Assembly: GCA_002317155.1 (NCBI GenBank)
Contig: DCIR01000095.1
Coordinates: 1-15,958 of the forward strand
Reading direction: 5' to 3'
Length of the DNA: 15,958 bases
Origin: Lachnospiraceae bacterium UBA1721
Lineage (GTDB): Bacteria; Bacillota; Clostridia; Lachnospirales; Lachnospiraceae
Part shown: in pieces, positions 7,669 to 14,119 of the stretch
Numbering within the stretch: the stretch's first letter is position 1
Layout: each line of letters opens with the position of its first letter
The notes under the pieces: model-generated
The model's database searches: none
What the model was told of the DNA's origin: nothing
The model's input: the letters and a program-made list of their open reading frames with translations, nothing else
Program-made: the position numbers and the translations under genes

Positions 7669-10143
7669 TTATTCCGCCTTTAATGAAGCCTCGATTTCCT
7701 CTGCGTATCTTACGGTTTCCATCGCATCTTTGCAATAGCTGTCGGCTCCGATTTTATCAGCATATTCCTGTGTAAGCACAGCTCCTCCCACAGTAACCTT
7801 AGCCCATGGAGCCTGTTCTCTCAGAAGTTTAATAGTATTTTCCATTGCGGGAACCGTAGTAGTCATAAGCGCACTGAGTCCTACAAGCGGTGCATGAAGC
7901 TCAACAACCTTATCTACGATATCCTGTTCCGGCACATCTTTTCCCAAATCATGTACATCAAATCCATAGTTCTCAAGAATCAGTTTTACGATATTTTTAC
8001 CGATATCATGAATATCACCATGTACTGTTGCAATAACGAATGAGCATCTGGTCGGACCACCGTTACCGCTTGAAGCCATCTTTGCTTTAATCTCTTCGAA
8101 TGCCTCCTTGGAAGCTTCCGCAGCCATAAGAAGCTGAGGCAGATATACCTTCTTAGCCTCAAAATCTTTTCCAACAATATCCAATGCCGGGATGACATCA
8201 TTCTGTACTATATCCAATGGCTCTACAGTCTGAAGAAGCTCCTTAGTGATATTCGCAGCCTGCTCCTTCAGTCCACGGATAATCGCATTCTGAAGCTGAG
8301 ATACCTCTCTTCCTGCTGCAGATGCCGCTCCGGATGTTGTACCTGCAGCTCCGGCTCCCGAAGTATTACTTCCTGCACCACTGCTTGCCGCTTCACTTCC
8401 TGCCGGAACCATCTTGGGAAGTCCCTGCGCATAAGTAATAAAATCAGTGCAATTAGGATCCAGGTTGTGGAGTGCTCTGAATGTGTAATATACACTCATC
8501 ATCTCTGTTGAATATGGATTCATAATTGCCGCAGAAAGTCCCTGTTCAAGACAAAGTGCAAAGAATGTAGACGTAATCAGCATTCTCTGAGGAAGTCCGA
8601 ATGATACATTTGAAATTCCGAGTGAAGTATTAACACCTAACCCAAATCTGATATCATGAACAGCCTGCATGGTAGCAAGCGCTGCGGTAGTATCAGCACT
8701 AATAGTCATGGCAAGCGGGTCAAAAATAATATCTTTTTTGGCTATTCCATACTCTGCTGCCTTGGCAAGAATCTTACGGGCAATAGCTACTCTTGCCTCT
8801 GCGGTATCGGGAATACCGCCCTCATCGAGAGTAAGAGCGACCACGAATCCACCGTACTTTGCCACAAGCGGAAATACTGCTTCCATTACCTCTTCCTTGC
8901 CGTTAACGGAGTTAACCATAGCCTTACCGTTATAGCAACGAAGTCCGGCTTCCATTGCAACAGGATCCGAAGTATCAAGCTGAAGCGGAAGATCGGTTAC
9001 AGCCTGAAGTTCCTTTGCAACACGTTCGAGCATCTCGGGCTCATTAATCTCAGGAAGACCTACGTTCACATCCAATACCTGTACTCCGGCATCAGCCTGC
9101 TTTAAGCCTTCATTTAATATATAATCAACATCGTTTTCTCTAAGTGCCTGCTGGAATCTCTTTTTACCGGTAGGATTGATTCTCTCGCCGATTAGTATCG
9201 GACTCTTTCCAAATTCAACCACATGTGTATAAGAAGAAACCAGTGATTTATTCTTGTCAGTTACCGGCACAGGAGTGATATCAAGAGACACCTCTTTAAC
9301 AGCTTTAATGTATTCAGGAGTGGTACCGCAGCATCCTCCTGCGATTCTTACTCCCTTTTCCAATAATCCCTTTATCGAAGCAGCGAACTCCGGAGGATAA
9401 ACATCAAATACAGTCTTACCGTTCTCACTTCTGGGCAGACCTGCATTAGGCTTAATCAGTACAGGAACCGAAGCATATTCAATATACTCTTCCATTACAC
9501 CTATCAACTGATCAGGTCCGAGTGAACAGTTTGCACCGATTGCATCGGCATGCATACCCTCAAGCATTGCCACCATAGCAGCCGGGCTTGCACCTGTCAT
9601 GAGCTTTCCATCACTTCCGTAAGCATTTGATACAAATACAGGCAGATCAGAATTCTCTTTAGCCGCAAGAAGCGCCGCCTTGGTATCATAGCTGTCATTC
9701 ATGGTCTCTATAAAAATCAGATCTGCACCTGCAGCAACACCTAATCTCACGGTCTTAGCGTACGCCTCAACTGCATCTTCAAATTCATAATCGCCATAAG
9801 GCTTTAAGAGTCTTCCCAACGGTCCTATATCAAGAGCAACATATTTTTCCTGAGTACCGATACTGGTTCTGGCTGCCTCTCTCGCATTGTCAAATGCACT
9901 ATCAACAAGCAGCTTAAGTTCATCGTCATCAAATTTGAGTGAATTTGCGCCAAAAGTATTAGCCAGAACAATATTACTTCCGGCATCAAAATAATCCTTT
10001 TGAATTTTCACAATTACATCCGCATGCGATACATTCCATCTCTCAGGGAGTTCGCCCGGCTGTAAACCGGCCTCCTGAAGCAGAGTGCCCATTCCTCCAT
10101 CGAGGAACAGGAAATTATTTTTCATATACTCGCGTAAATCCAT
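7669..10143 (-). CDS. metH: Cobalamin-dependent methionine synthase, lacking the activation domain
   Basis: An 824-residue cytoplasmic enzyme that moves the methyl group of 5-methyltetrahydrofolate to homocysteine through cobalamin. The homocysteine-binding barrel spans about 1-290, with zinc ligands C206, C271 and C272 (GANCSLGP, GGCCGTTP). The pterin-binding barrel follows from about 313 (ILIGERINPTGKKRF) to 575. After a Ser/Gly/Ala/Thr-rich linker (583-612) come the helical cap (about 615-695) and the B12-binding domain, with the D-x-H-x-x-G motif at 710-715 and H712 as the cobalt ligand. The chain stops where E. coli MetH (over 1,200 residues) continues into the SAM-binding reactivation domain; that function is in the next gene upstream, as in Thermotoga. 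The ATG at 10143 has GTGAGG five bases before it and is 17 bases from the activator gene, so the two are co-transcribed. Confidence 0.96.
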   Translation of the reverse strand: MDLREYMKNNFLFLDGGMGTLLQEAGLQPGELPERWNVSHADVIVKIQKDYFDAGSNIVLANTFGANSLKFDDDELKLLVDSAFDNAREAARTSIGTQEKYVALDIGPLGRLLKPYGDYEFEDAVEAYAKTVRLGVAAGADLIFIETMNDSYDTKAALLAAKENSDLPVFVSNAYGSDGKLMTGASPAAMVAMLEGMHADAIGANCSLGPDQLIGVMEEYIEYASVPVLIKPNAGLPRSENGKTVFDVYPPEFAASIKGLLEKGVRIAGGCCGTTPEYIKAVKEVSLDITPVPVTDKNKSLVSSYTHVVEFGKSPILIGERINPTGKKRFQQALRENDVDYILNEGLKQADAGVQVLDVNVGLPEINEPEMLERVAKELQAVTDLPLQLDTSDPVAMEAGLRCYNGKAMVNSVNGKEEVMEAVFPLVAKYGGFVVALTLDEGGIPDTAEARVAIARKILAKAAEYGIAKKDIIFDPLAMTISADTTAALATMQAVHDIRFGLGVNTSLGISNVSFGLPQRMLITSTFFALCLEQGLSAAIMNPYSTEMMSVYYTFRALHNLDPNCTDFITYAQGLPKMVPAGSEAASSGAGSNTSGAGAAGTTSGAASAAGREVSQLQNAIIRGLKEQAANITKELLQTVEPLDIVQNDVIPALDIVGKDFEAKKVYLPQLLMAAEASKEAFEEIKAKMASSGNGGPTRCSFVIATVHGDIHDIGKNIVKLILENYGFDVHDLGKDVPEQDIVDKVVELHAPLVGLSALMTTTVPAMENTIKLLREQAPWAKVTVGGAVLTQEYADKIGADSYCKDAMETVRYAEEIEASLKAE

Positions 10144-10160
10144 AAAAACCTCACAATAAA

Positions 10161-10985
10161 CTATCTCTCTATACCTATAATAGCCGTTACTGATTTAGAC
10201 GGCGACATAAGGTATGAACCATTAAGTGTAATTCCCAAACGCCTCTGTGCATCAACCAGTCCAAGCACGTATGGTTGAACATCTATAGGCAAATCTCCAT
10301 ATCCCGGTGAATATCTCGGATGAACGGTCAAGCCCGCTTCTTTTGCCGCCTTAACAACATCATCATTAAACTTATCGCACAAAGCCTCTACACGCTCTGC
10401 ACCCATTCCCTGAAAAATGAGTCCCTTCGCCGGAGACGTTCTCTCAAACCTGCGTATCAGCATATCTATTCCGGAGCCGATTGTGGCAGCAAAAATGATT
10501 GCCGCGCTGCAACCTTTTAGATTTTTCTTTAAGTCATCGGAATGCTGTTCAAACGGAAAAATCGGATATCCATCCTCATCAAATTCTATTTTAACACAAC
10601 AATAAGACACTCGGTAAGTCAACTTGTCAGATGCCATTTCAATGGCATCATCAAGCATTTTATCAAGTGCCTTCTCTTCTTCAGATGCTGATTCATCTGT
10701 TATTTCAGTGCAGTGATTGGGTATTCCTGTCCGCTCCGCTTCCTCGAAAGCAGCCGACATATTACAGCCCTTGCCACACTTTGCACACTTCTCACTGAGT
10801 GTCTTTAAGTAAGCATCATCAAACCCCGAAGTGTTTCTCGCCCGTACTACCGACGCCGGTATTCCGGCATATCGCAGGATTTCTCCTTTATTGACATCGG
10901 GCGCTTCATACTCCGCATGAAGTGGCGTTATACTGTCAGTTACAGCAAGCCTATCTTCTTTTATGCTGTTCATTAATTCTTTCAT
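10161..10985 (-). CDS. Free-standing methionine synthase activation protein
   Basis: A 274-residue protein matching the reactivation domain of MetH, which binds SAM to remethylate cob(II)alamin after accidental oxidation. The family's start (GEILRYAGI, 34-42), its core (LTYRVSYCCVKIEF near 122-135, IIFAATIGSGIDMLIRRF at 163-180) and the SAM-binding R-x-x-x-G-Y motif (RYSPGY, 224-229) followed by LYMSPSKS-like LMSPSKSVTAIIGI (259-272) are visible. Residues about 45-115 are an extra segment with cysteines C67, C70, C74 and C92 (CAKCGKGC), possibly a metal site. I chose the ATG at 10985, five bases after GTGAGGA; a GTG four codons earlier overlaps that site. It sits 41 bases after metF and 17 before metH. 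The domain call is strong; the role of the cysteine cluster is unknown. Confidence 0.88.
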   Translation of the reverse strand: MKELMNSIKEDRLAVTDSITPLHAEYEAPDVNKGEILRYAGIPASVVRARNTSGFDDAYLKTLSEKCAKCGKGCNMSAAFEEAERTGIPNHCTEITDESASEEEKALDKMLDDAIEMASDKLTYRVSYCCVKIEFDEDGYPIFPFEQHSDDLKKNLKGCSAAIIFAATIGSGIDMLIRRFERTSPAKGLIFQGMGAERVEALCDKFNDDVVKAAKEAGLTVHPRYSPGYGDLPIDVQPYVLGLVDAQRRLGITLNGSYLMSPSKSVTAIIGIER

Positions 10986-11026
10986 ATAAATCCTCACAAC
11001 AGATATTTGCTGCTGTCAAAATAACA

Positions 11027-11914
11027 TTATGCAAAATCCTTGCCAAGAATTGCTGACAGATTATTCATTATTGCCTGTGCAATGTCAGGCTTATTCATAG
11101 AATATACATGAACATTGGTAATTCCGTTAGCATACAAATCAATAATCTGATCGGTAGCGTAAGCGATACCTGCCTGCTTCATAGCCTCAGGATCATTACC
11201 GAAATAGTCAACCAGGCTCTTAAATCTCTGAGGCATAAACGAACCTGAAAGCTTGATTGCTCTTGCGACCTGATTAGCATTGGTGATAGGCATAATTCCT
11301 GGAAGCACCGGACATTCTACGCCTGTATCACGAAGCTTGTACAAAAAGTTGAAGAACAGATTATTGTCAAAAAACATCTGTGTGGTCAAAAAGTCTGCGC
11401 CTGCATCAACCTTTTCCTTAAGATGTAAAAGATCATCTCTCTGATTAATACTCTCGGGATGAACCTCAGGATAGCATGCAGCACCGATACAAAAATCACT
11501 TCCACTGTCTTTGATATCACGGATAAGTTCAATCGCATGCTTGTAATCCCAAGTCGAAGGATCTGATGCTTCAAGTTCGGGAGTAAGATCTCCGCGAAGA
11601 GCCATTATGTTTTCAATTCCTGCAGCCTTAAGATCCTCGATTCTCTGTTTTACAGTCTCCTTGCTTGAAGACACACATGTAAGATGGGCAAGCGTAGGAA
11701 CGTTATAACTCTCATTGATATTCTTAGCAATGTCCAATGTGTACTGACTGGTTCCACCGCCCGCACCATATGTAACACTCATGAATGCCGGTTTGCACTT
11801 AGCAATTTCCTCTGTAGCAGATTTAACACTGTCAAATCCACTTTCCTTCTTAGGCGGAAATACCTCAAATGATAACGACATCTTCTTATTGTTTAATATA
11901 TCAATGATTTTCAC
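11027..11914 (-). CDS. metF: 5,10-methylenetetrahydrofolate reductase
   Basis: A 295-residue flavoprotein of the FAD-binding TIM-barrel type that makes the 5-methyltetrahydrofolate used by MetH. The catalytic glutamate lies in SFEVFPPK (15-22, E17), and MSVTYGAGG and IMALRGDLTP hold the folate- and FAD-contact residues known from E. coli MetF. The length is that of the bacterial single-domain enzyme. I chose the GTG at 11914, eight bases after GTGAGG; a TTG ten codons upstream gives an N-terminal extension unlike the family and lacks a Shine-Dalgarno. It is the first gene of a three-gene methionine operon, with a promoter at 11995-12024 and MET-box-like repeats further upstream. No riboswitch fits the leader of about 75 bases. 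Confidence 0.95.
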   Translation of the reverse strand: MKIIDILNNKKMSLSFEVFPPKKESGFDSVKSATEEIAKCKPAFMSVTYGAGGGTSQYTLDIAKNINESYNVPTLAHLTCVSSSKETVKQRIEDLKAAGIENIMALRGDLTPELEASDPSTWDYKHAIELIRDIKDSGSDFCIGAACYPEVHPESINQRDDLLHLKEKVDAGADFLTTQMFFDNNLFFNFLYKLRDTGVECPVLPGIMPITNANQVARAIKLSGSFMPQRFKSLVDYFGNDPEAMKQAGIAYATDQIIDLYANGITNVHVYSMNKPDIAQAIMNNLSAILGKDFA

Positions 11915-11994
11915 GTAAAATACCTCACTAACATTTCTGATCAAAATAATCTATAACAGTATAGCATCAAAGAGATACTTACTATAGCTTCTGT

Positions 11995-12024
11995 ATTATA
12001 TCAAAGCTAATATCTAAAAAACAA
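11995..12024 (-). promoter_or_regulatory. Promoter of the metF operon
   Basis: On the minus strand TTGTTT (12019-12024), an 18-base spacer and a perfect TATAAT (11995-12000) preceded by TGA, an extended -10. The start would be near 11988. The weak -35 beside an excellent -10 suits a promoter that depends on an activator bound upstream. Confidence 0.68.
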
Positions 12025-12031
12025 TGTTATT

Positions 12032-12084
12032 AATAGGTTGTAACTATATCGGTATTATATAGTTAGTTATAGTTTTTAACTATA
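12032..12084. promoter_or_regulatory. MET-box-like operator array upstream of metF
   Basis: Four exact copies of one 7-mer: AACTATA at 12042-12048, TATAGTT at 12058-12064 and 12068-12074, and AACTATA at 12078-12084. The last two form a palindrome, TATAGTT-TTT-AACTATA (12068-12084), whose arms equal those of the streptococcal MET-box as I recall it (TATAGTTTNAAACTATA). A decayed second box (12032-12048) reaches to 7 bases from the -35 of metF. Several half-sites upstream of the -35 fit a LysR-type activator. No regulator gene is in the window, so the binding protein is inferred. Confidence 0.65.
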
Positions 12085-12131
12085 GCCGTAGCTGTTTCTT
12101 CGTTTCGTTCGGGTTTGGTCTTCGAAAAAGA

Positions 12132-12169
12132 AAGGACCTCATCTGTATGACGGTACAGATGAGGTCCTT
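12132..12169 (-). terminator. Terminator of rpsT
   Basis: A 16-bp perfect stem (12132-12147 with 12154-12169) around the 6-base loop TGACGG, followed on the minus strand by TCTTTTTCG. It lies 24 bases after the S20 stop codon and isolates rpsT from the metF promoter region. Confidence 0.93.
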
Positions 12170-12192
12170 GAAAGTTCATAATATATCTAAAA

Positions 12193-12456
12193 TTAAGCCA
12201 TTGCGTTTACAGCCTTGGTGATACGAGAAACCTTGCGGGCAACGTTGTTCTTGTGATAAACGCCCTTAGAGCCTGCCATCTCGATAATCTTGGTTGCAGA
12301 AAGGAGCTCAGCCTGAGCTGCTGCCTTATCTCCTGCCTCGATAGCTGCATAAACCTTCTTGATAGCGGTCTTAACTGCAGACTTCTCAGACTTATTCTTC
12401 TCAGCATTGCGCTGGCTTACGAGAATTCTCTTCTTTGCAGATTTGATGTTTGCCAT
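12193..12456 (-). CDS. rpsT: 30S ribosomal protein S20
   Basis: An 87-residue basic protein of the small ribosomal subunit that binds 16S rRNA early in assembly. The start MANIKSAKKRILVSQRNAEKN is typical of S20, and the helical, Ala/Lys-rich remainder ending in NNVARKVSRITKAVNAMA matches the family. I chose the ATG at 12456, six bases after GGAGGTG; an in-frame ATG five codons upstream overlaps that Shine-Dalgarno and would add residues foreign to S20. It is transcribed alone, from a promoter at 12599-12627 through a leader of about 135 bases with a long hairpin, to the terminator at 12132-12169. The leader hints at autoregulation, which is known for S20 in E. coli but not shown here. Confidence 0.97.
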   Translation of the reverse strand: MANIKSAKKRILVSQRNAEKNKSEKSAVKTAIKKVYAAIEAGDKAAAQAELLSATKIIEMAGSKGVYHKNNVARKVSRITKAVNAMA

Positions 12457-12515
12457 TAGATACACCTCCATTAAAATTTTAATCAGAAAAATATAAGGAT
12501 GTGCTTGGAAACTAA

Positions 12516-12564
12516 TTCGCCTTCCTCACTTGCTCTACAGTGTAAAACCCATGAGGAAAGCGAA
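12516..12564 (-). promoter_or_regulatory. Long hairpin in the rpsT leader
   Basis: TTCGCCTTCCTCA (12516-12528) faces TGAGGAAAGCGAA (12552-12564): on the minus-strand RNA this is a 13-bp stem with a single G-U pair and a 23-base apical loop. It starts about 28 bases after the predicted transcription start and ends about 59 bases before the S20 ATG. It has no U-tract, so it is not a terminator. A role in S20 feedback control is plausible but unproven. Confidence 0.5.
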
Positions 12565-12598
12565 CTTGACACGGGAGCTTCTGTACACACACTCAATT

Positions 12599-12627
12599 AA
12601 TTTACAGCCTGCCGAACCAATTGTCAA
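12599..12627 (-). promoter_or_regulatory. Promoter of rpsT
   Basis: On the minus strand a perfect TTGACA (12622-12627), a 17-base spacer and TAAATT (12599-12604). The start is predicted near 12592. Strong promoters are expected for ribosomal protein genes. Confidence 0.72.
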
Positions 12628-12713
12628 CATTAACTTTCTAAATTTTAGGCTTTTTTACTAAAAAAACTGCTTATTTATTGTAATATGACATTTCAGTCCT
12701 ACGAACTCATCAA

Positions 12714-13271
12714 TTACATCAGTTTTGTATAGATGATACCGTCTGCAACATCATCAACTACACTCTTATCTACAAACTGTTCTGCGAGCTTAAGAGCAAA
12801 CTCAATTGACACGCCCATTCCTCTTCCGGTAATGACATTATCTGACTTCGCAACAGGCTCATGAGTCACAACTGCACCAACAAGATGTCCCTCAAATGAA
12901 GGATAACTGCATGCAATTCTTCCATTTAAGATTCCTCTGTGTCCTAAAATACTTGGTGCTGCGCAGATAGCAGCAACATACTTATCAGTCTTGTAGAACT
13001 CATCTATCTTAGCCATAAGAGGTTCACATGCCTCGAGGTTTTGTGTTCCCTTAAGTCCACCGGGAAGAACGATCATATCTACTTCTGAAAAATCGACATC
13101 CTCAAACAAAACATCAGCAATAACCGGTATATTGCGCGCGCTTACTACCTGTTTATCCTTCATTATTGACACCATTACAGTATCGATTCCGCAGCGACGG
13201 CAAATATCTACAACGGTAAGTCCTTCTATCTCTTCAAATCCGTCAGCAAGCATCAACGCAATTTTAGCCAT
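12714..13271 (-). CDS. DJ-1/PfpI family protein
   Basis: A 185-residue protein with the flavodoxin-like DJ-1/ThiJ/PfpI fold. The nucleophile-elbow cysteine is C103 (AAICAAPSILG), and the conserved glutamate that hydrogen-bonds to it is E16 in GFEEIE. VLPGG (68-72) and the C-terminal GRGMGVSIEFAL (149-160) also fit the DJ-1 branch. Members have been described as deglycases, glyoxalases or chaperone-like proteins, and the precise activity cannot be told from sequence. GAGAGGAG lies six bases before the ATG at 13271. The gene is divergent from the CYTH gene and upstream of rpsT. Only an A/T-only hairpin near 12651-12666 follows the stop, so termination is unclear and readthrough into rpsT is possible. 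Confidence 0.92.
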   Translation of the reverse strand: MAKIALMLADGFEEIEGLTVVDICRRCGIDTVMVSIMKDKQVVSARNIPVIADVLFEDVDFSEVDMIVLPGGLKGTQNLEACEPLMAKIDEFYKTDKYVAAICAAPSILGHRGILNGRIACSYPSFEGHLVGAVVTHEPVAKSDNVITGRGMGVSIEFALKLAEQFVDKSVVDDVADGIIYTKLM

Positions 13272-13394
13272 TTGTTACTCCTCTCATAAGTGACAATTAA
13301 CGTCATCAAATTCACTATTTTTTTACAGAAAATATATACACATTTACCCTATGTAACAGGACATACTTCGCTTTATTTTTTACTTAAAATACGA

Positions 13395-13400
13395 TATAAT
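13395..13400 (+). promoter_or_regulatory. -10 element of a likely CYTH gene promoter
   Basis: A perfect TATAAT on the plus strand, about 100 bases before the CYTH start codon. The -35 region (TTTATT near 13372) is poor. The overlapping minus-strand TATTAT (13396-13401) with TTGTAA (13421-13426) at a long 19-base spacing could serve the DJ-1 gene, which would make the two promoters face away from the same core. Confidence 0.4.
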
Positions 13401-13408
13401 AGAGATGT

Positions 13409-13418
13409 GTGTGCACAC
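13409..13418. promoter_or_regulatory. GTGTGCACAC palindrome between the DJ-1 and CYTH genes
   Basis: A perfect 10-base palindrome placed 9 bases after the plus-strand -10 and inside the spacer of the possible minus-strand promoter. It is GC-richer than its surroundings. Its position would suit an operator shared by the divergent genes, but it is short and could be chance. Confidence 0.3.
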
Positions 13419-13503
13419 CGTTACAAGAGTTTTTTCAAAATTGAAATTTGATTGTCCCGGCGCTCACTACTGAAATTATAACACATAATATATTGGAGTA
13501 CAC

Positions 13504-14016
13504 ATGGAAATCGAACGTAAATTTCTCATCAAGGATTTGCCTGAGAACCTCAACGATTATCCTTATAAAAGAATTGAGCAGGCATACTTGAATATTGATC
13601 CCGTAATCAGAGTCAGACGTGAGGACGATGATTATTATATGACCTACAAGGGTTCCGGAATGATGGCACGTGAGGAAAGTAATCTTCCTCTCACCAAAGA
13701 CGCATATTATCATCTTCTCCTCAAGGCCGATGGAAACGTTATCTGTAAAAAAAGATATATGATTCCCCTTCTTCACCCTCAGGTAATCTCAGGAGCTCCG
13801 AAGCCTCCGGATGGATACAGCCTCATGATTGAGCTTGATGTATTCGAGACACCTTTCGATCCTCTCATCATGGCAGAGGTTGAATTTGGAAGTAAAGAAG
13901 CAGCAGCCACCTTCCTCCCTCCCGACTGGTTCGGCGAAGAAGTAACATATAAGAAGGAATATCATAATTCTTATATGGCAATGGTTGATATCATCAAGGA
14001 TGATCCCGAAAGCTAA
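13504..14016 (+). CDS. CYTH-domain triphosphate tunnel metalloenzyme
   Basis: A 170-residue single-domain protein of the CYTH family (CyaB/thiamine triphosphatase fold). The signature E-x-E-x-K is at residues 2-6 (EIERK). Basic residues lining the tunnel include R36, R38, K82, K83 and R84, and the acidic metal-binding residues are in MIELDVFE (108-115) and MAEVEF (123-128). Bacterial members mostly hydrolyse inorganic triphosphate or nucleoside triphosphates with Mg or Mn; adenylate cyclase activity is rarer, and the substrate here is not decided by sequence. GGAG lies five bases before the ATG. It is one of only two plus-strand genes here, transcribed alone and ending at the hairpin at 14034-14066. 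Confidence 0.92.
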   Translation: MEIERKFLIKDLPENLNDYPYKRIEQAYLNIDPVIRVRREDDDYYMTYKGSGMMAREESNLPLTKDAYYHLLLKADGNVICKKRYMIPLLHPQVISGAPKPPDGYSLMIELDVFETPFDPLIMAEVEFGSKEAAATFLPPDWFGEEVTYKKEYHNSYMAMVDIIKDDPES

Positions 14017-14033
14017 TATTTATCAGTAAACAC

Positions 14034-14066
14034 AAAGATGGACCCGCGGAATGCGGATCCATCTTT
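14034..14066 (+). terminator. Terminator between the convergent CYTH and malQ genes
   Basis: AAAGATGGA (14034-14042) pairs with TCCATCTTT (14058-14066), and after one mismatch CCGC/GCGG continues to a 5-base loop. Six Ts (14064-14069) follow on the plus strand. It starts 18 bases after the CYTH stop. On the minus strand the tail is only CTTTGTGTTT, but malQ transcripts probably also end here. Confidence 0.9.
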
Positions 14067-14119
14067 TTTAACCGATTTTATCTCTCTTCTTCTCGGAAAC
14101 CATCTGTTTTTATATCTTC

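Noticed and set aside
8656..9105. Plus-strand open frames of 88-149 codons opposite metH
   Set aside because: They are antisense to the well-conserved pterin-binding domain of metH, with no ribosome site and no recognisable protein.
11915..11988. SAM or cobalamin riboswitch before metF
   Set aside because: The predicted leader is only about 75 bases, has no terminator/antiterminator pair and none of the conserved cores of these riboswitches that I can recognise.
12649..12670. Terminator after the DJ-1 gene
   Set aside because: The stem would be six A-T pairs with no GC clamp next to the loop and only a short TAAAATTT tail; it is more likely low-complexity sequence.
13430..13500. Second promoter (TTGTCC and TATAAC) close to the CYTH start
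   Set aside because: The spacing is 19 bases with a weak -35; it could contribute but is not supportable beside the better -10 at 13395.
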